Shown: positions 53,276-62,665 of the stretch, in pieces
Layout: each line of letters opens with the position of its first letter
Position numbering within the stretch: position 1 is the stretch's first letter
Origin: Simplicispira sedimenti
Lineage (GTDB): Bacteria; Pseudomonadota; Gammaproteobacteria; Burkholderiales; Burkholderiaceae_C
Direction of reading: 5' to 3'
Assembly: GCF_022760965.1 (NCBI RefSeq)
Contig: NZ_JAKVIJ010000012.1
Coordinates: forward strand, 1 to 64,000
Length of the DNA stretch: 64,000 bases
Notes under the pieces: model-generated
Told to the model about the DNA's origin: nothing
The model's input: the letters and a program-made list of their open reading frames with translations, nothing else
The model's database searches: none
Made by a program: the position numbers and the translations under genes

Positions 53276-55600
53276 ATGAACTCCAGCGCCAAGCCTTTGC
53301 ATCCATCCGACGAGATCGAGGGCACCGTGCAGGGGCACCGTGACGGCCACGGATTCGTGGTCCGTGAAGACGGACAGGCCGATATCTTCCTCCCCCCCAA
53401 CGAGATGCGTGCCGTCCTGCACAAAGACAGGGTGCGCGCACGCATCGTGCGCCACGACCGGCGCGGACGCGCTGAAGGCCGGGTGACCGAGATCCTGGAG
53501 CGCCCCGCGCATCCCATCATCGGTCGCCTGCTGCAAGAGAGCGGTGTCTGGATCGTGGCTCCCGAAGACAAGCGCTATGGGCAGGACATCCTCATCCCCG
53601 CAGGTGCCTTGGGTACCGCCAAGACCGGGCAGGTGGTGGTGGTGCAACTGACCGAGCCACCCGCGCTGTTCGGCCAGCCTGTGGGCCGCATTACCGAGGT
53701 GCTGGGAGAGGTGGACGACCCTGGCATGGAGATCGAGATCGCCGTGCGCAAGTACGGCGTGCCGCACGAGTTTTCCGAGGACTGCCTGGCCGAGGCCGGC
53801 GCCTTGCCCGACAAGGTGCGCGCGCAGGACAAAAAGCAGCGCATCGACCTGACCGACGTGCCGCTGGTCACCATCGACGGCGAGGACGCGCGCGACTTCG
53901 ACGACGCCGTGTACTGCGAGCCCGCCAAGGTAGGGCGCGGCAAGGGCTGGCGCTTGCTGGTGGCCATTGCCGACGTGAGCCACTATGTGCAGACCGGCAG
54001 CCCCATCGACATCGATGCCTACGACCGCGCCACCAGCGTGTACTTCCCGCGCCGCGTCATCCCGATGCTGCCCGAGAAGCTCTCCAACGGCCTGTGCTCG
54101 CTCAACCCCGATGTCGAGCGCCTGTGCATGGTCTGCGACATGCTGGTCACCGCCAAGGGCGAGGTGCATGCCTACCAGTTCTACCCGGCGGTGATGTTCA
54201 GCCACGCGCGCTTCACCTACACCGAGGTGGCCGCCATCCTGGCCAACACGCGCGGCCCCGAAGCCGCCAAGCGCAAGGAGCGCGTGCCCGACCTGCTCAA
54301 CCTGCACGACGTGTACCGCGCACTGCTGCAGGCGCGGCGTGAGCGCGGCGCGGTGGACTTTGAAACCACCGAAACCCAGATCGTCTGCGACGAGAACGGG
54401 CGCATCGACAAGATCGTGCCGCGCACGCGCAACGACGCGCACCGTCTCATCGAGGAAGCCATGCTTGCCGCCAACGTGTGCAGCGCCGACTTCATCGCGC
54501 AGGGCAAGCAGCACGGGCTGTACCGCGTGCACGAGGGCCCCACGCCCGAGAAGCAGGACATTCTGCGCAGTTACCTCAAGGCCATGGCCGTGGGGCTGTC
54601 GATCAGCGAGAACCCGCAACCGTCTGAATTCCAGGCCATCGCCGAGGCCACCAAGGACCGGCCCGACGCGCAGCAAATCCACACCATGCTGCTGCGCTCC
54701 ATGCAGCAAGCCATCTACACGCCCATCAACAGCGGCCACTTCGGCTTGGCGTTTGATGCCTACACGCACTTCACCAGCCCGATCCGGCGCTACCCCGACC
54801 TGTTGGTGCACCGTGTGATCAAGGCCATCCTGGGCAATACCAAGTACCGCCTGCCCATGCTGCCCACGCCGGGCGAAGCGCACGCCAAGCTGAGCAAGCG
54901 TTTGGCCAGCCGTGTGGCGCCACCCGGCAAGGTGCCGCGCAAGAAGGAGTCGGGCGCGGCCCTGGCCGAGACGCAGGCCTGGGAAGCCGCCGGCCTGCAT
55001 TGCAGCGCCAACGAGCGCCGCGCCGACGAGGCCAGCCGCGACGTGGAGGCCTGGCTCAAGTGCAAGTACATGCGCGAACATCTGGGCGAGGAATACGGTG
55101 GCGTGGTGTCTTCGGTCACCAGCTTCGGCATCTTTGTCACGCTCGATGCCATGTACGTCGAAGGCCTGGTGCACATCACCGAACTGGGGGGGGAGTATTT
55201 CCGCTTCGATGAGTCCCGCCAGGAACTGCGCGGTGAGCGCAGCGGTATCCGCTATGTGATCGGCACCCGCGTGCGGGTGCAGGTCAGCCGGGTGGATCTG
55301 GACGGGCGGCGCATCGATTTCAGGCTTGTCGGTGATGAAGATGTGCCGGGAGCCGCGCGCAACACCCGCGAGAAGGCCAGTGCTGCGCCATCCGGTGGAG
55401 CGCGGTCCGCTCCTGCAGGCAAGCGCAGACCACCCTTGGACATCGAGGACGCTGGTCGCGGCAGCCTGGGCGGCGGTGGTCGCAAGGCGAGTTCCAAGTC
55501 TTCCACAAACACGGCTTCGGCGGGCAAATCGCGGACGCAGTCCACCAAAGCCGGTGGCAAGACCGCCAAAGCCAAGGGGCGTTCCGCGCGGCGGACCTGA
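53276..55600 (+). CDS. rnr: Ribonuclease R
   Basis: A 774-residue 3'-5' exoribonuclease of the RNase II/R family. It has N-terminal cold-shock-like modules (GTVQGHRDGHGFVVR), the RNB catalytic core with IDGEDARDFDDAVYCE (four active-site Asp), TSPIRRYPDLLVHR, a C-terminal S1 domain (GVVSSVTSFGIFVTLDAMYV), and a basic tail rich in Lys, Ser and Arg. The N-terminal helix-turn-helix of E. coli RNase R is absent. The ATG at 53276 has no Shine-Dalgarno sequence and lies only 34 bp from tRNA copy 2, so the message may be leaderless. Confidence 0.95.
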   Translation: MNSSAKPLHPSDEIEGTVQGHRDGHGFVVREDGQADIFLPPNEMRAVLHKDRVRARIVRHDRRGRAEGRVTEILERPAHPIIGRLLQESGVWIVAPEDKRYGQDILIPAGALGTAKTGQVVVVQLTEPPALFGQPVGRITEVLGEVDDPGMEIEIAVRKYGVPHEFSEDCLAEAGALPDKVRAQDKKQRIDLTDVPLVTIDGEDARDFDDAVYCEPAKVGRGKGWRLLVAIADVSHYVQTGSPIDIDAYDRATSVYFPRRVIPMLPEKLSNGLCSLNPDVERLCMVCDMLVTAKGEVHAYQFYPAVMFSHARFTYTEVAAILANTRGPEAAKRKERVPDLLNLHDVYRALLQARRERGAVDFETTETQIVCDENGRIDKIVPRTRNDAHRLIEEAMLAANVCSADFIAQGKQHGLYRVHEGPTPEKQDILRSYLKAMAVGLSISENPQPSEFQAIAEATKDRPDAQQIHTMLLRSMQQAIYTPINSGHFGLAFDAYTHFTSPIRRYPDLLVHRVIKAILGNTKYRLPMLPTPGEAHAKLSKRLASRVAPPGKVPRKKESGAALAETQAWEAAGLHCSANERRADEASRDVEAWLKCKYMREHLGEEYGGVVSSVTSFGIFVTLDAMYVEGLVHITELGGEYFRFDESRQELRGERSGIRYVIGTRVRVQVSRVDLDGRRIDFRLVGDEDVPGAARNTREKASAAPSGGARSAPAGKRRPPLDIEDAGRGSLGGGGRKASSKSSTNTASAGKSRTQSTKAGGKTAKAKGRSARRT

Positions 55601-55601
55601 T

Positions 55602-55656
55602 TTGCTATCAAATATATAGCTGCTGGCGCTTTATTTATAGGCGTCAGCGGCTTTTT
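55602..55656 (-). repeat. Dispersed repeat R1, copy g, acting as a hairpin
   Basis: On the minus strand reads AAGCGCCAGCAGCTATATA then TTTGATAGCAAA. GCTGCTGGCGC (55619-55629) can pair with GCGTCAGCGGC (55641-55651), with G-U pairs, followed on the + strand by seven T, so this copy may serve as the rnr terminator. Confidence 0.65.
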
Positions 55657-56607
55657 TTATCTATTTTTTGCGTTCATTTCATGCAAGAACTGCCCATACC
55701 GGGCAGACACGGCCAGGGGCGCCTCCATCATCGGCAGATGCCCCAGGCCCGGCAGCGTTTCGATGCGGGCATGGGGCAGGAGTGAGCGCAGCGCCTCGGC
55801 CCCCGAGGCGTCAAACACGCGGTCCTGCTGACCCCACAGCGCCAGCGTCGGCGGACGCAGTCCGCCGATCCGCTCCTGCAGCAGGTAGCGGTCCTTGAGC
55901 TGCGCATGCCACAGCCGGAGGTTGGAGGGCGCGTCGCGCACGGCATCGGCGCGCGCCGCCTCCAGAATCGGTGCGGGCAGGAACGGGCGCTGCGCGAACA
56001 CCAGGTCCATCATCGCGTCGAAGGCCACCGCATCGTGCGCGACCAGCGGCGCCTGGCCCGCATCGATCAGCCGATCCATGGTGCTGGGCCGCGCCGAGCG
56101 GATGCCATGCGGCGCACCGATGAAGGCCACGCTGGCCACCCGATCAGGGTGGCGCAGCGCAAACAGCGCGGCGATCGTGCCGCCCATCGAGTTGCCCGCC
56201 AGGTGCACACGCGGCAGGCCCAGCGCGTCCAGCCATGCGGCGAGACGTTCGGTGTGCGCCGCATAGTCGTAGGCCTGTCCCTCGAGCCGATCGCTTTCGC
56301 CAAAGCCCGGCAGGTCGGGTGCGATGACGCGGTGGCTGCCGGTCAGCGGGCGGGCGAAGTCCACCCAGTGGTCCTTTTCGGCGAAGATGCCGTGCAGCAG
56401 CACGACCGGCGTGCCACCCGCGCTGCCTGCACCGCCCTCCAGGTAGTGGATGCGGTGACCCGCGGCTTGCACCGTCTTTTCCTCCAGGCCCGAGAGGCTG
56501 CGGTTGAGCCACAGCAGGGGCTCCTTGTAGAGAAGCGGAACGGCGTGGTAGGTGGTGATGGCGCACAGCAGCAGCAGGGCGCAGCCTGCAAGGACAAGGC
56601 GTTTCAA
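55657..56607 (-). CDS. Alpha/beta hydrolase with N-terminal signal or anchor
   Basis: A 316-residue hydrolase. Residues 5-22 are hydrophobic (VLAGCALLLLCAITTYHA), an anchor or a signal peptide. The core has VVLLHGIFAEKDHW, GNSMGG with the nucleophile Ser, WGQQDRVFD and GLGHLPMMEAP with the catalytic His. The start is TTG 56607, supported by a GGAG ribosome-binding site 8 bp upstream and the lack of any nearby ATG. It is divergent from an AraC regulator, which probably controls it. Confidence 0.87.
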   Translation of the reverse strand: MKRLVLAGCALLLLCAITTYHAVPLLYKEPLLWLNRSLSGLEEKTVQAAGHRIHYLEGGAGSAGGTPVVLLHGIFAEKDHWVDFARPLTGSHRVIAPDLPGFGESDRLEGQAYDYAAHTERLAAWLDALGLPRVHLAGNSMGGTIAALFALRHPDRVASVAFIGAPHGIRSARPSTMDRLIDAGQAPLVAHDAVAFDAMMDLVFAQRPFLPAPILEAARADAVRDAPSNLRLWHAQLKDRYLLQERIGGLRPPTLALWGQQDRVFDASGAEALRSLLPHARIETLPGLGHLPMMEAPLAVSARYGQFLHEMNAKNR

Positions 56608-56694
56608 GGGGTTCTCCAGAAGGTGTGGTGGGGATGTGATCGGCCGTGCGCAAGGCTATCGGCAAGCCCGCCGGAAAACTTGTATGTTTGGGCT

Positions 56695-57429
56695 ATGCGC
56701 GCGACGAACACACTGACCTTGGGGGCCGACCGGGCCCTGTATGTGGGAGAGCTGCCGGCCACCGGCTGGCATCGCCACGCTGCGCCCGTGCTGCTGCTGG
56801 GGCTGTCGGGACGCTTTGCGGTGCATCTGGCGCCGGGGTGCGTGGAAACCTGCCACAGCGCGCTCATCGACATGGGGGTCTGGCATCTGTTCGACCCGTG
56901 CGGCGAACGCGTGGCCTTGGTGTACCTGGAGCCCGATTCCTCCGAGGCCCGCAGCCTGCGGCCCTGGCTCGGGCAGCAAGGCGGTGTGGTGTTCGACCCG
57001 GCCGCGCGGACCCGCACGCGCGGCTGCACGGAGGCCCGGCTGCGCAGCTTCGATCTGCCGACCCTGCTGGGCCAGCGTTTCGAGGCGGCTGCTGAACTCG
57101 ATGCGCGCGTATTGCGCAGCCTGCAGCATCTGCGCATGGCGCGCGACGGGGCATTGCCGCGCGATCAGGTGGCGCAGGCGGCGCACCTGTCGGCCTCGCG
57201 CTTCAACCACCTGTTCCGCCAGGAAATGGGCGTGAGTTTTCGCAGCTACCGGGTGTGGTCCCAGGTGCGGGCGGCCATGGCGGGGCTGGCCACGCAAGCC
57301 CGGCTGACCGATGCCGCGCTGCACGGTGCGTTCAGCGACTCTGCGCATTTCAGCCGCACCTTTCGACAGACGTTCGGCATGACGCCGTCCAGCGTGCTCA
57401 AGCCCCTGCGCGAGGTCACGCTGGTGTGA
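56695..57429 (+). CDS. AraC-family transcriptional regulator
   Basis: A 244-residue regulator with an N-terminal cupin-like sensing part (GWHRHAAPVLLLGLSGRFAV) and a C-terminal AraC domain with two helix-turn-helix units (VAQAAHLSASRFNHLFRQEM and DAALHGAFSDSAHFSRTFRQ). It is divergent from the alpha/beta hydrolase at 56607, 87 bp away, and likely regulates it. The last 14 bp overlap the convergent NAD(P)HX repair gene. The ATG at 56695 has no strong ribosome-binding site. Confidence 0.88.
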   Translation: MRATNTLTLGADRALYVGELPATGWHRHAAPVLLLGLSGRFAVHLAPGCVETCHSALIDMGVWHLFDPCGERVALVYLEPDSSEARSLRPWLGQQGGVVFDPAARTRTRGCTEARLRSFDLPTLLGQRFEAAAELDARVLRSLQHLRMARDGALPRDQVAQAAHLSASRFNHLFRQEMGVSFRSYRVWSQVRAAMAGLATQARLTDAALHGAFSDSAHFSRTFRQTFGMTPSSVLKPLREVTLV

Positions 57430-58942
57430 AGGTGTCCCTGGGCCGCATGCGCCGCGCCAGCGCGCTGGCCGTCAGCGCCTGTTCGTCGGGCCAGGTATCG
57501 GCGGCGCGGCCATGGGCATACACCGCCTCGGCAGCCGCATCGAGCGGTGCCGGGCCGGCGGCCCAGTACGCGCCGATCAGGCCGGCGAGCACATCGCCGG
57601 TGCCTGCCGTGGCCAGGAGGGCGTTGCCGGTGGGGTTGATTCGCGGCGCTTGGTTGGGCGCTGCCACTACCGTGCCCGAGCCCTTGAGCACCACCACGCA
57701 CTGGAACCGCTCGGCCAGCTGCTCGGCCGCCGCGAGGCGGTGCGACTGCACGCTGGCGGTATCGGTGCCCAGCAGGCGCGCTGCTTCCAGCGGATGGGGG
57801 GTGAGCACGGTGGCATGCGCTTTTGGCGCGCGGTCTGCCAGGGCCTGCGCGAGCGCGGCGTCGGAGGCGATGGCGTTGAGCGCGTCGGCATCGAGCACCA
57901 GGCGTGGGGCCTGGGCCAACACCTGGGGCAGTGCGGCGCGCACGGCCTCGCCGCCACCACAGCCGCACACCACAGTGAGCTGTTCGAGCTGCAGCGCATC
58001 GACATGGCGGAACATCAGTTCGGGTTGCCGCACATCGAGATCGAGCGTGCCGCCCAGCAGCGCCACCAATACCCGGCCTGCACCGCCATGCAACGCCGCG
58101 CTGGCGGCGAGCAGCGCCGCGCCGCCCATGCCCAGCCCCCGGGCGCCAAGGCCTTCACCACCGATCATGGCCACATCGCCATAGCTGCCCTTGTGGCTGG
58201 CGTGCGCTCGCGCTGCGGCGGCGGGCGGGCCTGCCAGCCAGGCGCTGGCAGCCTCGCTGTGGCAGGGGACGTCCAGGTCGTCCCACCAGACGGTACCTGC
58301 GGCATCGCGCCCGGCACCGGTGAACAGGCCGGGCTTGAGTGTCAGCAGGCTCAGGGTGTGGCGCGCGGCGGGGGGCGCAGCGCCACGCATGGGCGCAAGG
58401 CCAGGGGCATATTGCCCGGTGTCGGCCTGCAGGCCCGAAGGGACGTCCACGCACAGCACGGGCGCCGGGCTGTGGTGCAGCGCATGCAGCAGCACCGTCA
58501 GTCGTTCGGAGGGGGGTGGGCGCTGGTCGCCCGGCGCCAGGCCGATGCCCAGCAAGGCGTCGATGCACAAATCCTGCGGTCCCAGCGGATGGGGGGCCTG
58601 CTGACTGAAGGCCACGCCCGCGTCCTGCGCGCGCTGCCAGGACAGGCGGGCGTCGGCAGGTGCTGTCTCGGGGGCGCCCAGCCAGGTCACCACCACGGGC
58701 ATGCCTGCCCGGTGCAGCAGCATGGCGGCTTCCAGCCCGTCGCCGCCGTTGTTGCCAGGGCCGCAGGCAATCCATATGGTGCGTGCATGTGGGGCCAGGG
58801 CGCGTGCCAGCCGGGCCACAGCCAGCCCGGCGCGCTGCATCAGGGTGTGGGGGGGCAGAGTGGCGGCGGCGCTGTGTTCCAGCCGCCGCGTGGCGGCGGT
58901 GTGGTGCAGCGGGTGGGCCTGGGTGGGATGGACGCGTTGCAT
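57416..58942 (-). CDS. nnr: Bifunctional NAD(P)HX epimerase / dehydratase
   Basis: A 508-residue repair enzyme for hydrated NADH/NADPH. The N-terminal YjeF_N half is the epimerase (IWIACGPGNNGGDGLEAAML near residue 57); the C-terminal YjeF_C half is the ADP- or ATP-dependent dehydratase (INPTGNALLATAGTGDVLAG near residue 435). The start at 58942 gives full family length. It is convergent with the AraC gene, overlapping by 14 bp. Confidence 0.94.
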   Translation of the reverse strand: MQRVHPTQAHPLHHTAATRRLEHSAAATLPPHTLMQRAGLAVARLARALAPHARTIWIACGPGNNGGDGLEAAMLLHRAGMPVVVTWLGAPETAPADARLSWQRAQDAGVAFSQQAPHPLGPQDLCIDALLGIGLAPGDQRPPPSERLTVLLHALHHSPAPVLCVDVPSGLQADTGQYAPGLAPMRGAAPPAARHTLSLLTLKPGLFTGAGRDAAGTVWWDDLDVPCHSEAASAWLAGPPAAAARAHASHKGSYGDVAMIGGEGLGARGLGMGGAALLAASAALHGGAGRVLVALLGGTLDLDVRQPELMFRHVDALQLEQLTVVCGCGGGEAVRAALPQVLAQAPRLVLDADALNAIASDAALAQALADRAPKAHATVLTPHPLEAARLLGTDTASVQSHRLAAAEQLAERFQCVVVLKGSGTVVAAPNQAPRINPTGNALLATAGTGDVLAGLIGAYWAAGPAPLDAAAEAVYAHGRAADTWPDEQALTASALARRMRPRDTFTPA

Positions 58943-59012
58943 GGCGGCACGGGGCGAGTCGGGAATCTGGCCATTGTGCCGCTGAAGTGCCCTACGGGCG
59001 GGTGTGAAACAC

Positions 59013-60257
59013 CTACTGCCAGCGCTGCGGCGCCCAGGATTCGCTGGGCAATGCCGGGGTGTGCTGGGCCAGCTGGTCAGCCAGCAGGCGCGCGCTGCCG
59101 CAGGCCAGGGCCCAGCCGCTGGCGCCGTGGCCGAGGTTCAGCCACACACCAGGGGTGCCGCTGGGCCCGATGGCCGGGGCGCCATCGGGCAGCATGGCGC
59201 GGGCGCCGCGCCACACCTGCACGCCACTGGCGTGGGTTACGCCGCCTGGAAAGCACTCGCCCAGCACGCGGTATAGCGCGTGCACCGTCTGCGGATGGGC
59301 CTCGTGGCCGCGGCCCAATTCGGCGCCACCGGCAATGCGCACGCGCTGGCCCAGGCGGGCGATGGTGCTGCCGCTGGCGATGTCCACTACCGCGCTCTGG
59401 GGCGCGTGCAGGGCCTCGCGCATGGGCGCGCTGAGGGTGCTGCCATGCAGGGCTGCCAGCGGCAACCGCAGGCCCAGGGGGTGCAGCAGCGCTGCGGCCT
59501 GGGCACCGGCGCACAGCACCACGGCATCGAAGGGGCGTGGGCTGGCTTCACCCTGGATCTGCAGGCCCGTGGGCGCGGTGCACACGCGCTCCACCGCGGC
59601 GTTCCATTGAAAGTCGGCCCCCTGCCGTTGTGCCGCCTGGCGCAGCAGCAGTGCGAACTGGCGGCAGTTGCCTGCCAGCCCATCGGGCAGATGCAGCGCA
59701 CCCGCCAGCGCCAGCGTGGGGGAGAGGCCGGGTTCGATGCGGCGCGCCGTGTCGGCGTCCACTTCCAGCGCGGTGTGGCCGGTTTCGCGCAGGGCCTTGA
59801 GCAAGGGGGCTGCGGCCTCGGCGTCTTGGGCGCTGCGCAGCAGCAGCAGGGTGCTGGAGCTGTGCTCGAAGGGCAGATCCAGTTGCTGGGTCAGCTCCAG
59901 CAACCGCGCCTGGCTGTAGCGAGCCAATTGCAGCAAGGCCAGCCCTGCGGGTTGGGGGCTGTGTGCTGCCCGTGCCGCGGCGCGGCGCCACTGGCGCAGC
60001 CAGGACAGGTCGGACAGCGAGAGCTGGCGCCCCAAGCGCAAGGGGGCCTTGCGGCCCAGCCAGCGCGCGGGTGCGAGCAGGCCGGGCAGCGCCCAGGGAA
60101 TGGCGGCCGCCGGGGCCAGCAGGCCGCCGGTGGCAAAGCTGTCCTGGGTGGCGGCGGCGTTGTGGCGGTCGAATACGGTGACGGCATGGCCGTCGGCGGC
60201 CAGTTCGTAAGCGGTGGTGACGCCGACGATGCCGGCGCCCACGATGGCGATCTTCAT
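59013..60257 (-). CDS. DadA-like FAD-dependent D-amino-acid dehydrogenase
   Basis: A 414-residue flavoprotein of the DAO/DadA family. It opens with the dinucleotide-binding motif MKIAIVGAGIVGVTTAYELA and ends with PSGTPGVWLNLGHGASGWAL, as in DadA. It oxidises a D-amino acid or related amine to a keto acid and passes electrons to the membrane. Substrate not determined; no alanine racemase is adjacent. The start at 60257 begins the Rossmann motif. Confidence 0.9.
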   Translation of the reverse strand: MKIAIVGAGIVGVTTAYELAADGHAVTVFDRHNAAATQDSFATGGLLAPAAAIPWALPGLLAPARWLGRKAPLRLGRQLSLSDLSWLRQWRRAAARAAHSPQPAGLALLQLARYSQARLLELTQQLDLPFEHSSSTLLLLRSAQDAEAAAPLLKALRETGHTALEVDADTARRIEPGLSPTLALAGALHLPDGLAGNCRQFALLLRQAAQRQGADFQWNAAVERVCTAPTGLQIQGEASPRPFDAVVLCAGAQAAALLHPLGLRLPLAALHGSTLSAPMREALHAPQSAVVDIASGSTIARLGQRVRIAGGAELGRGHEAHPQTVHALYRVLGECFPGGVTHASGVQVWRGARAMLPDGAPAIGPSGTPGVWLNLGHGASGWALACGSARLLADQLAQHTPALPSESWAPQRWQ

Positions 60258-60293
60258 GGATTCAGATATTTTTGGCTTGCAGCGCAATAGGGT

Positions 60294-60330
60294 AAAGCGC
60301 TGGCAGCTATTGTTTTTGTAGCAATTCTTC
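60294..60330 (+). repeat. Dispersed repeat R1, copy h, overlapping the end of the amidase gene
   Basis: Reads TAAAGCGCTGGCAGCTATTG then TTTTTGTAGCAATTC. The amidase stop (60307-60309 on the minus strand) and its last codons lie inside the element. Confidence 0.6.
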
Positions 60331-61665
60331 GATCTGAAGGCCCACATGCAGTACGGTGTCGTCGTGCAGCGCAGCGTGCCAGACCATCAGGCCCACGGGC
60401 AACTCGCCCGCAGTGTGGCAGGGCAGCGAGAGTGCGCAGCCGTCCAGCAGGTTGACTGCGCTGGTGTTGCGCAGCAGCAGGGCGTTGACGCGGAAGAACT
60501 CGGCGTCGCGGGCTGCATCCATGGCGGCGTCCTGGCCTTCGGCCGGGGCCACGCTGGCCAGCAGCGGCGCCGTGATGGGCACCGTGGGCGAGAGCAGGGC
60601 GTCGTATGGTGCCATGCAGGCCTGCATGTCCGCGATCCACTGCTGGCGCGAGCGCAGCAGGTCGATGTATTCCCAGGCCCGCAGTGTGGCGCCTGCCTCG
60701 ATGCGCTTGCGCACGCGCGGGTCGTAGCGCTCGCCCGCGCGCTGCAGCAGTTCGCGGTGCCAGGCATAGCTTTCGGGGGCCGAAAAGCCGTAGGCGGGTT
60801 GCTGCCGCATGGCGGGCAGGTCGATTTCCGCGATCTGCGCGCCGGCCTGGCGCAGTTGTGCCAGCGTGCGTTCAAAAGCCTGGGCCACGGGGGCGTCCAG
60901 CCCGTCGAGGAACACCGTGGTGGGCACGGCCAGCCGCAGTGCGGGCAGGGGCGCCGTGCTGCGCGCCACGCGGCGCTGGGCCAGCACCTCGTGCACCACG
61001 ATGGCGTCTCGCACCGAGCGTGTGGTGGCGCACACGGTGTCCAGCGTGGTGGACAGGGGCAGTGCGCCCTGCGTGGGCACCAGCCGGGCCGTGTTCTTGA
61101 AACCCACGACGCCGTTGAGCGCCGCCGGAATGCGGATGGAGCCGCCCGTGTCCGAGCCCAGGCCCACAAAGGCCGCCCCTGTGGCCACCGACACGGCGGC
61201 GCCCGAGGACGATCCGCCCGGCACGCGCGCCGGGCCGCCCAGTGCGCCAAAGCGCCCGTCGTGGGCTGCCGGCGTGCCGTGGTGCGGGTTGACGCCCACA
61301 CCGGAAAAGGCGAACTCGGTCATGTTGGTGCGGCCGATGACGGCTCCGCCAGCTGCGCGCAGCCGGGCCACGGCCGGGCAGTCGGCTGAGGCGGCGGGAG
61401 CGTCGGCCAGCACCACCGACCCTGCGGGGGTGGGTTGGCCCTGCAGGTCGAACAGGTCTTTCACCGAAACCGCCAGTCCGGCCAGCGGCAGGTGCTGCAG
61501 GCTGGGATTGGCGGCCTGGCTGCGGGCTTCGTCGAAGCCGGTGCGGACGAAGGCGTGGCGGCAGGCAGTGGACTGCGCAGCGGCAATGGCGCGCTCCATT
61601 TCCTGCGGCGCGCTGGTCTGGTGCGACTGCAGCATGCGCCGGGTGGTATCAAGGTCTGGGAGCAT
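60307..61665 (-). CDS. Amidase signature family enzyme
   Basis: A 452-residue amidase. The Ser-Ser-Lys triad is visible: Lys in LAVSVKDLFDLQG, and the serines in RVPGGSSSGAAVSVATGA and GSDTGGSIRIPAALNG. The family hydrolyses amides or transfers ammonia (as in GatA), but no gatBC is adjacent and the C-terminus is unlike GatA, so a stand-alone amidase is likely. The start at 61665 is chosen because it gives the normal N-terminus. It is divergent from rpsB. Confidence 0.9.
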   Translation of the reverse strand: MLPDLDTTRRMLQSHQTSAPQEMERAIAAAQSTACRHAFVRTGFDEARSQAANPSLQHLPLAGLAVSVKDLFDLQGQPTPAGSVVLADAPAASADCPAVARLRAAGGAVIGRTNMTEFAFSGVGVNPHHGTPAAHDGRFGALGGPARVPGGSSSGAAVSVATGAAFVGLGSDTGGSIRIPAALNGVVGFKNTARLVPTQGALPLSTTLDTVCATTRSVRDAIVVHEVLAQRRVARSTAPLPALRLAVPTTVFLDGLDAPVAQAFERTLAQLRQAGAQIAEIDLPAMRQQPAYGFSAPESYAWHRELLQRAGERYDPRVRKRIEAGATLRAWEYIDLLRSRQQWIADMQACMAPYDALLSPTVPITAPLLASVAPAEGQDAAMDAARDAEFFRVNALLLRNTSAVNLLDGCALSLPCHTAGELPVGLMVWHAALHDDTVLHVGLQIEELLQKQ

Positions 61666-61670
61666 GCGTG

Positions 61671-61817
61671 TGCTAGAATCTTTGGGTTTTGCTGGGTGCG
61701 GCTGCAAGCGCAGTGGCCTTGGCAAGACCAATCGCAAACCAGTCCAAACAAGGTGTTGCAGCCCGCCTGGGCGCAATTGTCGGGCTGGATTTTAGACCCA
61801 ACCTTCGGAGAATATTC
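61671..61817 (+). promoter_or_regulatory. rpsB promoter and leader
   Basis: TGCTAGAAT (61671-61679) looks like an extended -10 (TG-n-TAGAAT); no clear -35 is seen. A leader of about 130 nt follows, with a perfect CAGCCCG/CGGGCTG stem (61759-61765 with 61781-61787) and a CGGAG ribosome-binding site at 61806. A structured leader fits self-regulation by ribosomal protein S2, known in other proteobacteria. Confidence 0.5.
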
Positions 61818-62567
61818 ATGTCCGTTACCATGCGCGAAATGCTGGAAGCCGGTGTCCACTTCGGTCACCAAACCCGCTTCTGGAACCCCAAGATGGCCCC
61901 CTACATCTTCGGCCATCGCAACAAGATCCACATCATCAACCTGGAAAAGTCGCTTCCGCTGCTCCAGGGCGCTGCCAAGTTCGCGCAGCAACTGTCTGCC
62001 AACCGCGGCACCATCCTGATCGTCGGCACCAAGCGCCAGGCCCGTGACATCGTGGCCGCCGAAGCGCAGCGCGCTGGCGTGCCCTTCGTCAACCAGCGCT
62101 GGCTGGGCGGCATGCTGACCAACTTCAAGACCGTCAAGACCTCGATCAAGCGTCTGAAGGACATGAAGGCCCAGCAGGAAGCCGGTCTGGACGCCATGAG
62201 CAAGAAGGAGCAGCTCATGTTCGTGCGCGAGATCGAAAAGCTGGAAAAGGACATCGGCGGCATCCAGGACATGACCACGCTGCCCGACGCCATCTTCGTG
62301 GTGGACGTGGGCTTCCACAAGATCGCCATCGCTGAAGCCAAGAAGCTGGGCATTCCGCTGATAGGTGTGGTGGATACCAATCACTCGCCCGAAGGCATCG
62401 ACTACGTGATCCCCGGCAACGACGACTCTGCCAAGGCCGTGGAGCTGTACGTGCGCGCCATCGCTGACGCCATCGTCGAAGGCCGTAACAACGCCGTCGC
62501 CGAAGTGGTGAAGGCTGTGGGCGAGGGTTCCGACGAATTCGTCGAAGTGGAAGAATCCGCTGCCTGA
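61818..62567 (+). CDS. rpsB: 30S ribosomal protein S2
   Basis: A 249-residue S2 protein. MSVTMREMLEAGVHFGHQTR is the standard start; FWNPKMAPYIFG, NQRWLGGMLTNFKT and IPLIGVVDTNHSPEGIDYVI are family blocks. A CGGAG ribosome-binding site precedes the ATG. It leads the conserved rpsB-tsf-pyrH order. Confidence 0.99.
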   Translation: MSVTMREMLEAGVHFGHQTRFWNPKMAPYIFGHRNKIHIINLEKSLPLLQGAAKFAQQLSANRGTILIVGTKRQARDIVAAEAQRAGVPFVNQRWLGGMLTNFKTVKTSIKRLKDMKAQQEAGLDAMSKKEQLMFVREIEKLEKDIGGIQDMTTLPDAIFVVDVGFHKIAIAEAKKLGIPLIGVVDTNHSPEGIDYVIPGNDDSAKAVELYVRAIADAIVEGRNNAVAEVVKAVGEGSDEFVEVEESAA

Positions 62568-62603
62568 GGCCCCCGGCCCGCGCAATGACCTGCGCGAAAA
62601 AAA

Positions 62604-62630
62604 GTGGGGCTCGAACAGCCCCCTTTTTTT
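62604..62630 (+). terminator. Terminator or attenuator between rpsB and tsf
   Basis: GGGGCT (62606-62611) pairs with AGCCCC (62617-62622) around CGAAC, followed by seven T. It may lower tsf transcription relative to rpsB, as in other bacteria. Confidence 0.8.
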
Positions 62631-62665
62631 GTCTGTTGAACTGAACTGAATACGGAGAAAACACA

